The notes under the pieces are model-generated. The model was not told the origin of the DNA, did not search any database, and was given only the letters and a program-made list of their open reading frames with translations. From Hesperophylax magnus (taxonomy: Eukaryota; Arthropoda; Insecta; Trichoptera; Limnephilidae), in contig JAIUSX010000121.1 in NCBI GenBank assembly GCA_026573805.1, positions 10,744,001 to 10,808,000 on the forward strand: a stretch of DNA of 64,000 nucleotides. Direction: 5' to 3'. This document shows positions 1 through 11,009 of the stretch, one piece after another (position 1 is the first letter of the stretch; the number at the start of each line of letters is the position of its first letter). Made by a program: the position numbers and the translations under genes.

Positions 1-345
1 TCGCCCGGTAAAACAGAACAAAACTAACTCTGTCACCATTTCACAACAAAGATTTGTGCTATAAGCTAAGTGACATGTATATATTATTAAAAAAGCTTAT
101 ATATATTATATAAGTAATTAGCCAGAAAGTCTTGCAGAAAGTTAAAAACTGACAAAATTTATAAAAAAACCATTGTATTCTAAAATGTATCATTTGTTAT
201 GAATTATTTTTGTAAGCTCTTTACTTTTCTTATTGGTAATAATTCTTTTCAGTGTTTGGAATGCATATTTGTTGCACATCATGCATATTTTGGCCTTTTT
301 AGCGTAAATACTTCTGTCTATAAGTAATGAATAAGTTGAACATAC

Positions 346-528
346 CGTGAGACCGAGAGGCTGGTCTGGGTTTTTCCTTATACCCACTATTTTGATTGCA
401 TCCTTAGCTGGCATTTCGCCGTCGTCACCAACAAATACCGAGTTGTCAATTATGTCTTCCGAACAGGCGACACTCAGTAAACGCGACACCCAGAGGGCTC
501 CCACTTGATCATGAGCATCGATTAAGGC
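346..528 (-). CDS. vari: MAGUK (MPP2/MPP6, varicose-like), exon: end of L27 and start of PDZ
   Basis: This exon is read on the minus strand. It has a good acceptor (pyrimidines, then CAG before GCC at 528) and donor (ACG/GTATG at 346/345). It is 183 bp, 61 codons in phase 0. The product begins ALIDAHDQVG, which resembles the end of the second L27 domain of p55-type MAGUKs (human MPP2 has a similar 'LLETHDSVA'). It ends with AIKIVGIRKNPDQPLGLT, the first strand and carboxylate-binding loop of the PDZ domain (MPP2: AVRMVGIRKTAGEHLGVTF). These scaffolds assemble junction complexes at the cell cortex; Drosophila Varicose acts at septate junctions. The rest of PDZ, SH3 and guanylate-kinase would lie left of the window. 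The family is clear; the assignment to varicose rather than another MPP is inference. Confidence 0.75.
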
Positions 529-1027
529 CTGAAATAGAACACAACATTAAAGGAAATTCAAAATATCTGTGGTTTGAGAATAAGAATGATGTTTTCCATA
601 GATTCTAATAGCAAATTAGAAGATAACATTTCAATGACTCATAACATTAGTGACACAATTGAATATTAAATAATATAACTAACAAGTATATAACCGTAGG
701 GAAAATAGCATTAAGTACGTATGTACAAAATGATAAAAGTGAAATATTACCAGAGTGTTTACAAGTATAAATCATGTTCGTATCCCACTCACAGAAACAC
801 TGCGTGCAGGAACAATCGACTTTTGATAATAAGAAAATAACAAAGATTTATTACATTTGCTGAAGATAAGGGTCAGAATCGATCTTATGTGTGCCACAGA
901 CGTAAACAATGGTTTTATAATTGCTTTGTTTCTAACCAAGTCCACAAACTTTTGAAAACCGTCAAAATACCCCCCATTTAATACTGTGGAATACAAATAA
1001 TGTGAATAGTCATACTATTTTATTTAC

Positions 1028-1183
1028 CTTAAAATGTGATTTGGAGAGTAGAATAGCAAGTTCAGCCTGCTCTATAGTGCGGATATTATTCCCTCTATAT
1101 TCACTTAACTTTTTGATAATTTGAACATTACCCAAAGAATGTGGTTTTATAGGTACTGGGCCGTCTAACTCGCAATCAGAATT
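1028..1183 (-). CDS. vari: MAGUK (varicose-like), exon: L27 domain
   Basis: This minus-strand exon is 156 bp (52 codons, phase 0). The acceptor is TTTTCAG at 1184-1190 and the donor is AAG/GTAAATA at 1028/1027. The product runs from NSDCELDGPVP to SHFK. It contains LGNVQIIKKLSEYR and EQAELAILLSKSHF, a helical L27 pattern close to 'AELAHILQEPHF' of human MPP2. The frame joins directly to ALIDAHD of the next exon (346..528), which supports both splice sites. L27 domains heterodimerise with other L27 proteins to build scaffold complexes. The intron between (529..1027) holds nothing else I can identify. Confidence 0.75.
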
Positions 1184-2474
1184 CTGAAAATTGAAAAAAG
1201 AAACCCGTTGTACAAATAAATTCTAATTGGAACATACAAACTCTTGAGTTGGGCGTGACACATTCACTGTAAATAAACGTGAATATAAAATGTATACTAC
1301 GAAGATTTTTGTATCGTAATGCAGTATAAACTCAAAATAAAGGTGCTCACACTTAGAAATGCAGATAAAACACAGGTTTTCAGTTATCGATCACGGAAAA
1401 CGTTTGAAGTGATCCTGAGCCACGAACGAACGTTGACAAACAAGTGGCACACCCACTACACGCAAAGGTAGGGATGTGTACTCAACATTCAATCGACATC
1501 TAATGTGTCATTATCGTCACTATATTGTTTTAGTATTTTAGATTGCTGTAAATGTTATGAAAATAAAGGATACAAAATGTTAGCTAGTCACTGTAACAAA
1601 AATAGCAAAAACAGAGACATTTTAACTAGATCATTAATCAATTTTAAAGTAAAATAATTACCTTGATAATTTTTTTTTTAAATAACATACTGTCTTAAAT
1701 TGATTATAATAACTCCAAATTTGTTTTTTTTTTTAAAAATAGCTTACTGTCATATATACATTAATGTTACACTTCACAAGAGTGCCTCTGCCTGTACAGT
1801 GTAAACACAGGGATAATATATCGCTTCCAGGTTAGGCAGCGTTGCGAGGCGGGTAGCGGCTGTAGGAAGCGATTTGTTAGTGCGGGTCTTGAAAAGGCCC
1901 AGATTATAATACACGAAGAAGGAAAAATAGATGCCTGTAGCCCCACATGCGAGCAGACTTACAAAAAAAACTGTGTTTTTTGATTGAAGTGATGAATAAT
2001 GAAATTAAATATAAAGAGCACTGCAATGTTTTGGAATTACAAACTCATGGAATGTTGTGACCTATCGACGCAAAATAAAATATCGGTCATTTAATCGCTA
2101 CAACCCTACACATGAATGTTCAATGTTGCCAGTAAATAAAAAAAATGTTATGCTGCGACTACCTGTGCAGGTGCGCCGACTGCAGAAAATAGAAAGCAGG
2201 TAATATTTGAACATTATTTTCATATAATACAACAATTTATTGCATTATTGAACAAATACACAAATTTTTATTCCTTCGTAAGAATCATATAACGAGCAAA
2301 TTTTGAATATTAGTTATAGATATTGTAGTTGAGATTATAATACCGGTTTTGTTATTTACTTCTTTTCGTTGATGACTCCAGAAAGAATAATAGCATTCGA
2401 TGAGTCATCGCCCACAAATTTGCGGGATCTGTGTGGTAATGGAAAAATAATATGATATGATGGGCACTACTTAC
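1184..2474 (-). other. Intron of the varicose-like gene, with a dispersed-repeat fragment
   Basis: This is AT-rich intron. Around 1768-1850 is a segment (CACTTCACAAGAGTG, CTCTGCCTGTACAGTG) whose reverse complement matches the 3' part of the repeat at 31690-31852. It is therefore a minus-oriented fragment of the same dispersed family. I see no coding sequence in the rest. Confidence 0.5.
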
Positions 2475-2584
2475 TTTCATTCTTTGATGTTTGGGGCTGT
2501 CAAGGAGGCCTTTAAGAAAAATTTCTTCTGTGTTATTTAAATTAACTTCATTATTTATTACTTCCGGCTCTTCTTTGATTTCAA
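2475..2584 (-). CDS. vari: MAGUK (varicose-like), exon: first L27 helix region
   Basis: This minus-strand exon is 110 bp. The acceptor is ATTTCAG ending at 2585 and the donor is AAA/GTAAGTA at 2475/2474, close to consensus. It opens with two bases that complete a split codon and ends in phase 0, so it reads straight into NSDCELD of the 1028..1183 exon. The product is acidic (EIKEEPEVINNE) and then NNTEEIFLKGLLDSPKHQRMK, comparable to 'AELDLIFLRGIMESP' in MPP2. The upstream exon must end in phase 1. I found no convincing initiation exon, so the N-terminus is missing from this model. Confidence 0.65.
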
Positions 2585-3453
2585 CTGAAATAAAATAAAA
2601 CTTAGGTTAAATAAAAAATAGATACAAACTAAGATCCTTTGTTCTCGGCGTTCATCTTACCTGGTAGAAAACCCACCGCATAAACGTTTGATTCACAAAT
2701 ATTATTGACGATTATAAATCGACAATTAAAAAAATTCATTAAAAAAATATAAATTTATTTTTTAAATCTAAAAACACACAGGATTCTCACTCGCTGGAGC
2801 CAGTAGATCTATGCTGTGCCAATCAAAGCTATAAATTTTTACAAATACCCCAAACTTGGCAATTATAAATAGAACCATGAGGTTTAGATATAATTTATGA
2901 TGCGCAGTGCGGGGTTTTAACTTTTAACCCTTTTGAAATTTAGGTAAGACTATAATAGTTCAGTCCACTAGTTAAAATGCGCCTGAGTGATTATGAGTAC
3001 GTTTATTTTTTGGAGCCAATAGTTGGAGCAAAATTTGTAAAAATACTTTTGGTGATACTGCGTCAAAATTTTATTTTTACATTTCGTACGAAAAGGCTCG
3101 AATAATTGAAATATAATATTATTCTCAACTTGCACGAGGTTAAAATTCTTCCCCGTAATAATAAAGGCAAAAAATTAGATAACTTACAATTGTAATTGAA
3201 TTTCGAAAATCCCTAAAACAATAATTCTTATATATTGAATAACCAAGTAAATGTATCTTATAGTCCTAATCTAGCCCTTCACGGTTAATAGTTCGTTTTT
3301 GAGATCAACTCATAAGGCCTCATAGAAATCGTTGTATCTCGCTTACTGTCATGGTGAGAAATATGATGTGAACGGTGTTAGAAAGAGAAAACACCACGCT
3401 CTATATTCCATCTAGAAGTTAACCACAGAAGAATTAAAATGTGCACCTTTATG

Positions 3454-3720
3454 CAGGGCCGGCCTTGAGCAAACGGCGCCAGGCGCGAGTAAAATCTTGG
3501 CGCCCCTTGTCAAACCCAGTGGACGCCTAGGTAGGTGATCACTGTTATCAATAATATTCGGATTATTTGTCTTTTTGTGTGGCGCCGTTTTTATAAAAAA
3601 TAATCGCAAGGGCGATGTGTTAGGACTGTTAGGTGTTAGGTATTATCAGCGCCTCGGAGCCTTGGCAATTCGGCGCCCGCAGCGAACTGCTCCAATTGCG
3701 CCCACATACGGCCGGCCCTG
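3454..3720. mobile_element. Short non-autonomous DNA element (CAGGGCCGGCC ends)
   Basis: The 267-bp segment begins CAGGGCCGGCC and ends GGCCGGCCCTG, an 11-bp terminal inverted repeat. Flanking octamers CCTTTATG and CCCTTATA match at 6 of 8 bases, as expected of a decayed 8-bp hAT-type duplication. The interior is GC-richer than the flanks and shares the word GCTCCAATTGCGCC with a second copy at 4418-4549. Open frames across it are short and meaningless. Confidence 0.6.
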
Positions 3721-4417
3721 CCCTTATAAAACCAAAGGTTCCGAACGCAACGAATTATTTTTATATGTAATTTTCTTACAAAATGCTTGTGTGTTTATAA
3801 TTTTTTTCTTTATAAGTAATTTTAGTTAACAAAAAACGTAATGTGGTCTATTTTAATATTTTTTTGTGTTCCATACTAAAATTGAATACATCAAATTTTT
3901 ATATTTTTATTTATGATGAAAAACATTTTAAGGTGTATTTTATCACCTTTCCAAAGGAGTTTTTAGTTTTTGGATACGTTCAGAAATATTCCACTTATTT
4001 GAATTCTATTGCAAAGTGAAAATAATTTCAGTCGGGAGGGGTATTAGGAGCTAGACCAAGCTCGACATATTTCCAGTAAACCGTTCTATTCTCCCCGTAA
4101 ACCTTCTCCCCTTTGTTCAACTTCCACTCCAACACCTACATTAATATTTATGTATATCTATCAGTATTTTGTATCTTATGTTAGTTTTTATTCTCGTGAC
4201 GAAGAAAGGCACTTCGAACCGGTATAGAGCAACATGAAAATAAAGAGGTCTAAAATAAAATGATGTATGTCGTAATGATAAGTAGTTATCGGCGGATAAA
4301 GAAAGTGTCATGTAATTTATTTCGCACCCTCCAAAAGCTTGGGTGAGCTTTCAAGCAAGAGTTTTGTGTACACACATAAAATAGCTTATTAGTCTTATTA
4401 AAGAGACTATGTAATAT

Positions 4418-4549
4418 CAGGGTCGGCTCTGATTCAAATTGCGGATGGCGCTAGGAAAATCTTAAGGACGCCGTAATGGGTGTTAGGTGTTTTGCAAGTG
4501 GGCGCCCGGAGCGGACTGCTCCAATTGCGCCTGCACGGAGCTGGCCCTG
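4418..4549. mobile_element. Second, shorter copy of the CAGGG element
   Basis: This 132-bp copy starts CAGGGTCGGCTCTG and ends GGAGCTGGCCCTG. It shares the internal words GGCGCCCG and ACTGCTCCAATTGCGCC with the 3454-3720 copy but lacks about half of its middle. Both ends have diverged. The flanking octamers are only loosely alike, so it is an old insertion or a deletion derivative. Confidence 0.5.
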
Positions 4550-5114
4550 GTTACTATCCGACGAGAGAAATTTGAATCAGTCCGTTATATACGTATATAA
4601 TAATAATTATCACAGACCCAACTTTGACTCTTCTTTTCTCCTGAAATATAGGGTGTTAATGGAAGTACTTGACTTACTTTAACCAGTGATATCTGATATT
4701 ATTTAGTATGGTTAAAAATCTCAAGTGACATTTAAGTCATTTAATTTTTTAACTTAAAACATATAAAAATCTGTCGGTTTTGGACAGTTAGGATCACGGT
4801 TAGGGGTTGTTCGATTTCTTGGCTGAGTGATCAGTGACGACACGTAGAAAGTTTTTTTTTTGGTAAAAAAATCTAATTAGTCCCCGAAGACCAAAATTTA
4901 ATTTACATTTTTATTCCAAATAATATCAGGAATCACTGGTTAAAGTTAGTCAAGTACATCCCTTAATACCCAGTATGGAGTTAATACTTATTTAGTTTTT
5001 TTAATAATTTCTCAAATTTTTCATCTTATAATTCTCTAACTTCTCCATCCTATCCTTGCAACTCAAACTAACTATATATCATTTTTCTTTTTTATATTAT
5101 AGTAATGTATAGAT

Positions 5115-8114
5115 TAGGGTGGTTACAAGGTATAAGGTGAAAAAATATTTTCGTCTTAATGCCGGCCTGACCACCCTAAAATTTGCCATTTGTCTAGAAA
5201 ATAAGATTTGGAAAGTTTTAGATCAATTGGATAATGTTAACCCGTGCCTCATCGAGATTAAATATGAAAAAACGATTTTTTGCAAAAAAAAATACTTAAT
5301 TTAATCACTTTAGATCAAATTTTGTTTCCTATGAACATTATACATTATTAAACAATATAATAAATAACATCATATTTAATAAAATAATATAATATGTAAT
5401 AAAACATAAAACAAACATTTTTTTCAACCTTCCTTTGAAGGTTGAAAAAGGGAAGTTGTAATTTTTTGGGAGAAAGCTAAGATACCAACCAAACACTTTG
5501 AAGATTGTGTTATAAAGCTTGAAAAACTGTACGAAGAGTGGAGAAAACTACAAAAAATGCTAACAGATCTTAAAGCACAGCTCAAAATAAAAAAAAAGTA
5601 GAAGCTTTCAAGTCACCCCTTGATAACCTTTTTGATATTGCTCATCAGGATACATTAAAAAACAGTGTTGAAGAAGACAAGCAGTTTTTGTTACTTCAGA
5701 GAAAAAAAGGACGTCCTGGCTGCATGGGAGGCGTTGACATGAATTTAGTAAAAGCACAACAGAGAAAAAAGACATGCAGCTGAGATGGCGAGATTGGAAA
5801 AATCACAAAAAAGTAGGTTAGTAGAGTTTTTCTCTCTTTTTTCACGTTTTCCCTATCCTTTTTCTCTTGAGATTATTTGACTTGATGCCTATTCCGTGAG
5901 AGCTTTGCTGCTTGTTACCGCTTAATGGGTTTTTTCGTTTTTTTTAGAAGATGTAAATTTAATTGCACAACTGGAATCTTCAACAAGCAGCACATCAGAA
6001 GAAGAGGAACAAGAAGAGATGGAGGTGAATTTTCCCGACACAGAGGAAGGAGATCCAGAAATAAAGAAAAATAAGTACGCTAGGGGAAGTGTAGAGATTA
6101 TTACCGAAGAAATGGCTTTATTGTTAGATAGATGTAGTATTTCAGATAGAGACGCAGTTCGAATAATATCAGCTACTGCAGAGGCGTTAGGTTTTGACTC
6201 ACAGAATTTAATTGTATGTAGAAGTGTAATACGACTTCGCAGACAGCTATTCCGAAAGAAAAGACTGAGCTTATCAAACATAGATTCAAAAATTCCGATT
6301 TAGAAGGAGCTGCTGTGCACTGGGACGGAAAATTACTTCCAGATATTTTGAGTAAAGAAAATGTAGAAAGGGTAGCGGTTTTTATTAGTTGTGGGGATGA
6401 AGAACAGTTGATAAGAGTTCCTCAGCTTGAAAATGGTACGGGAATTACTCAGGCAAAAGCTGTATTTTCAGCAGTTGAAGAGTGGGGGGTAGTTGAGAAA
6501 ATCCAGGCAATGTATTTTGATACCACTGCGGTAAATACTGGTCGCTTCAACGGAACCTGCGTTTTGTTGGAGCAATTATTAGAGTAAAATCTTCTTTATT
6601 AAGCATGTCGCCACCATATTTTAGAAATTATTTTCAAATCAGTTCTTGATTTAAAAATGGGCACAACTACTGGACCCCACTCAAATAATTTTAAAAACTT
6701 TCAGATTGGGTGGTCGAAGCTAGACAAGACAAAATACAAAACTGCTATTGAAGATAAAAATATTAGACATAAAATAGGGAATTCAGATGAAATATCAATT
6801 TTTCTTACAGAAAAATTAAAAAACCAACAGCCAGGGGATGATTACAAAGAATTAATTCAACTTTCGTTAGTTGTGTTAAGACGTACTCCCCCAAAAGATA
6901 CTTTTTTCAAAGTTCCTGGTGCCATTCATCACGCTAGATGGATGGCAAAGGCCATTTATTGTATCAAAATATATCTTTTCGGGGATCAATTTACATTAAA
7001 AAATTAAGAAAAAAAACTATCACTGACATTTGTTTATTTTTAATAAATATTTATGTAAAAGCGTGGTTTAACGCCCCCAAACCCACTTTGGCCCCCAACC
7101 AAGACCTACAATTTTTAAAATCTCTTGTAAAATATAGAGAAATCGAAAAAAAAACTTGCAGACAAGGCACTGTCTAAAATGATAAATCATCTGTGGTACC
7201 TCAATTCTGAGCAAGTCGCATTTTCTTTCGTCGATGAAAATTTAGAAAAAAGTGTCAAAACAAGCATGGCTGTAAAAAGTCTACAATTAATTGCAATTGA
7301 AGAACAAACATGTGATAGGGATGTGAAAGCAAAACTCAGTCTCCAAAGATATCGATTTTTTTGTTTCTCATCAAACTCTAAATTTTTTCAAAAGATTTGA
7401 AATTGATACAGAATTTTTAAATACGGATTCTGATATATGGTGTGAAAATGCACATTATTTAAAAGCAAAAAAAATAGTGAACGGTTTCAAGGTTTTCAAT
7501 GATACAGCTGAAAGAGGGGTAAAATTAATCCAAGACTTCAATTCCTGTTTGACAAAAGGCGAAGAACAACGACAGTTTCTGTTACAAGTTGTATCGGAAT
7601 GACGAAATTTTTTCCTGAGTCTTCAAAAGCCACGTTACCTAAGCCATTACCACCTTAATCTGATAATTAATTGTAAATGTAAATAATAATAATAAAAACT
7701 TCTTTCTTTCATAATGCTTTCTTTTGTATATTTTAAATAATAAAGCTTTGAACATTATTTCTTCTTGTTTTTTATACCTATTTGCATTTCTTTTCTCGTA
7801 AATCCATCATTTTTAATTTGGATTGTCCTGTATTTACATTGAAAACAATTTTAACTACACCCTTTTTTATGTACCAATTGAGAAAATAAATAAAACAAAA
7901 TCTGGGAAGCACATGTAATTAAATCTTGCAATATTGTTAGGTATTTTATAAAAAAAAAAAAATTATAGAAAGTTAAACTTCAAGCTTGATGAGGCACGGG
8001 TTAACCTTATTCAATTGAGCTGAAACTTCACCAATCTCATTTTTTAGCCAATTGGCAGCTTTTAGGGGGGTCAGCACAAAAAATTTCCAACATTGATTTT
8101 TTGTAACCACCCTA
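5115..8114 (+). mobile_element. hAT-like DNA transposon, 3000 bp, structurally complete
   Basis: Both ends carry the same 14-bp inverted repeat, TAGGGTGGTTACAA (5115-5128; inverted at 8101-8114). They are flanked by a perfect 8-bp direct repeat GTATAGAT (5107-5114 and 8115-8122), the duplication length typical of hAT transposases. Further in, a subterminal inverted repeat is visible: GTTAACCCGTGCCTCAT near 5236-5252 and its inverse near 7987-8003. The single gene inside reads on the plus strand but is broken (see 5450-7655). Ends and target duplication are much better preserved than the gene. Confidence 0.9.
5450..7655 (+). pseudogene. Decayed transposase of the hAT-like element
   Basis: Pieces of one protein follow in order across several frames. 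They are IPTKHFEDCVIKLEKLYEEW (near 5480); QFLLLQRKKGRPGCMGGVD (near 5685); a probable intron with a TTTTTTTTAG acceptor at about 5945; an acidic stretch then DRDAVRIISATAEALG (6150); HWDGKLLPD (6318); the motif FDTTAVNTG (6517); ACRHHILEI (6604); FQIGWSKLD (6702); and a C-terminus ending in KPLPP near 7655. The same order of motifs occurs in multicopy transposase-like proteins of aphids and other invertebrates; I recall the family but not a formal name. D-T-T-A-x-N and RHH resemble conserved hAT catalytic-region motifs. At least three frameshifts (about 6255, 6590, 7010-7180) and several stops make it non-functional. Confidence 0.75.
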
Positions 8115-8320
8115 GTATAGATTCTATGTCCGCAAACTGTAAAATTCACTCCGCCATAACACAGGGTCATCCCTAGCATGGAGAGTGAAATATCACAAAA
8201 AACCACATGTACTCTCTAAATCATGTATCAATAAAATAAACAAATACATCTTGTTTTGGTTTCTGAAAGCTATACTATTCAATTCTCTCTTTTATTTAAA
8301 TTTTGCAAATTAATAAAGAT

Positions 8321-8521
8321 GGATTGTTTCATAGAATTTCAACAATTCATAAAATTTCAACGTTCCTTTGCGAGTTCTGTGAATGTCCTGTTCAAGTTCT
8401 GTTATTATATCATTACAGGCCGGTTAGTTGACAGAACTGAAATAATAACAGAGCTTGAAAGAACTTTCACAGAACTTAACTTTGAAATTTTAAGAATTGT
8501 TCAAATTCTCTGAAACAACCC
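8321..8521. mobile_element. Foldback MITE, copy 1
   Basis: Two arms of roughly 90 bp are near-perfect inverse complements of each other: GGATTGTTTCATAGAATTTC on the left, and a right end finishing GAAACAACCC. The centre is a short loop around 8415. The whole element would fold into one long hairpin. A related copy with diverged arms lies at 61329-61536. No coding capacity. Confidence 0.65.
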
Positions 8522-8539
8522 ACAATGTTACACATAAGA

Positions 8540-9390
8540 TCAGTTACGATGGTATTCCTGCAATGTGTACATGTGAAAATATGGAGCTAGTTAAAGAATA
8601 TGTTTATTTAGGTGTCAATATTGATTGCTTTTTGAAGTGATCAATTGTAAGCAGATTGTATAAACTTTTTTTTGTTCCAATCTGCACACTTCAAATAATT
8701 TATTTATCTCTAGCTGAATCTGTTATAAGGTATGGAATAACAGCTTGGGGATTTTCCAGTAAAAGTAATATTGACCATTTTCAATCCGTGCAAAATTCAT
8801 TAGTTAAATTATTAGCTAAAAAAAATTTATACAAAGAATGGCATAATATTCCATACTTCAATCAGAGTCTCAAAATTCTTTCAGTGAGAGCACTTCTGTG
8901 GTGCAAAATTATACTTAAGCACATAAATAACCCTGTGTATAAACAGGCTAGAACACAATCATAATACTCGTTTTAACTTTAATGAAGGACTTTTTGTACC
9001 TAAGCATAGAAATAAATATGGACAATGAACGTTAAACTATATGATTCCCACTTGTTTTAATATGTTACCTGCTGAAATTAAAAACTCTGCCCAAAATAAA
9101 CAATTGGTGAACTTACTGAAGACTTGGCTTACTGAAAGAATTAATTTGTATTAGCTTACAATGACATATTATTCAAAAGACTTTTAAAATTGTTATTTAT
9201 GTTTTCATAATTTTCTTTTGCTATATTTCTGTAAAATATTTAATTTTTTGTTTTATATAATTGTAAAAATGTAAACTCACTATAATAAGATTTATAATTT
9301 AAAGAACCCGTTAGACAAACTGCTAAAAAGTAGTTTATCGGGACTTTTTGCCTTAAATTTGTAAAGTGTGTAAAATATTAATAATTTAAA
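8540..9390 (+). pseudogene. LINE fragment: C-terminal part of a non-LTR reverse transcriptase plus 3' UTR
   Basis: The plus strand reads VKEYVYLGVNIDCF then, after a stop and frame change, YLSLAESVIRYGITAWG and VQNSLVKLLAKK. This is the region after the polymerase core of CR1/Jockey-type retrotransposons ('YLGV', 'RYGI..WG', 'QN...'). Downstream, about 9306-9345, CCCG...AAACTGCT/AAAA/AGTAGTTT...CGGG forms a stem-loop, and A-rich sequence follows. Structured 3' ends of this kind are typical of LINE 3' UTRs. The copy is 5'-truncated and mutated. Confidence 0.65.
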
Positions 9391-10479
9391 AAAAACCCGT
9401 CTTTTAAAAAAAAATTCTTAGCATCATTATTTAAGTCAAACATAAATTCTGTTCTTTTCAATAATGTAAAGAGATTTGGAGAAAAGATCAACGTTTGCTA
9501 CTGGTAATACCACTGATGTATCCACCCACAATTCACTCATAATTTACGCAAATTCCTCCCACATATCACCCACGTACCTCCTACGTACTCTCTGAAATTT
9601 TCTCCCCGGGGAAGGTAGCAAAAAGATGCCACTTACATAAAAGCGTAAAAATATTAAATCAATAGAGCTCTTCTTTAAAATGGTATTCCGTAATAATAAT
9701 ATAATTACCTAATGGATAGGTGCTAATAAAAAATCTCTCGATAAATCTACACAAGTACATTATGAATAGCATAATTCTGTTTATTTACTAAACACGGTTA
9801 ATTTACATAATGGTAAAACTTTTATACACGTAAGTTAAGTGCATGTTTCTACGTCAGTAGGTACTTTAATATAATGTTAAATTCAAAAGTAGCTATTGTG
9901 GCGCTATATCGTAAAAAAGCACACACAAATAAAACAGGTGGGCACTTTACTTTCAGTCTCCATTGAAAGCTTTGGATCGAACTTCTAGAAGGTAGCAATC
10001 GATGATTTTACCTGTCGGAGTTGTAATTTATTCTGCCTATGGAAAAATAAGACAAAAGAAAATAATGTGATGAACGAGGAAAAATAACATTTGCATGTTA
10101 ATTAAATTAACTAGTGGTGCCAATTTGAATAGAAATAGAGGAGAAATATGATGAAAGACAGTAGTTTTAGAAAATAATAATAAATGTCAAAATAAAAATT
10201 CTCGGCATACTAATCTGTTTCTTTCTTTCTAGTGGTTTAACACCATTAGAATTTAATAATCATGAATCCGAAATTCTCTTTCGTGAAATGACAATACGTT
10301 GATTGAAATACAGTGCGTTTATTTTATTTGATCAATATATAGGTAATATCGAATGAATCTTTTGTGATAGTAATGTTTATCTGTCTTGGAATGCGGGTAG
10401 GTTTATAAATGGACATCTTTGAGTTCCTGTTAAGTCAATATTAATACACTGAAAAGCTGAAGAAGAAAAAAAAACAACT
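9391..10479. other. No gene recognised
   Basis: AT-rich sequence without convincing coding or repeat structure. A possible tiny minus-strand exon (10012-10036; good acceptor and donor) was considered and not accepted. Confidence 0.4.
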
Positions 10480-10780
10480 AACGGTCTCCACGGCGACGGC
10501 CTGACGTCACATAATCTCGGTAGCCACGAATGTCATTTGTGAACCTGCCTTTCCTGCGGCCAATCATTTGGAATGAGCTTATCTAATAGTATGGAATAGT
10601 GAATCACAATCGCGCGTTACTCAATGCATAGCACGGAAGTCCGGGTGACGTTTGTACTTGCAGCCTAGCGGCGAGAGCTTTAACACGACACGCGGGCGGC
10701 GGGCGTCGATCGCCGAAGCTTTGCCGACGTATGGCCTGAGAGCTGCGAGCTTTCTCGGCGGCGCGCGCATCGCTGAAATA
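10480..10780. promoter_or_regulatory. CpG-rich island with a cAMP-response-element palindrome
   Basis: This 300-bp stretch is far richer in G, C and CpG than its surroundings. It holds a perfect TGACGTCA at 10502-10509 and many CGGCG/GCGCGC words between 10670 and 10770. It may be the promoter or first non-coding exon of an unseen transcript, possibly the minus-strand MAGUK gene whose 5' end is missing. The link is inference; no core promoter could be fixed. Confidence 0.3.
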
Positions 10781-11009
10781 TTTCAGGATGGTGTTGCTAC
10801 TTCGCTGAAAGTTTCAGCATTTCCCGATAAGATTTCAGATAGAAGATGTTTAGGGTACTTGAATAAGATACACGATTCAGATGAGTACCCTGTACGGTCT
10901 GTACACAGTATGCACATATTATAGTTGGGGACGTAATTCTGTAGAGACAAGATAAATGTAATATTATATCGACTATGGAGTCTAATCACACTGTAAAAGA
11001 TGGCGAGGT

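Noticed and set aside
10012..10036. 25-bp minus-strand exon with good acceptor (TTTTTCCATAG) and donor (ACAG/GTAAAA) as 5' exon of the MAGUK gene
   Set aside because: In the frame required by the next coding exon it contains TAA and no ATG after it, so it cannot directly precede that exon. At best it is an unproven UTR exon.
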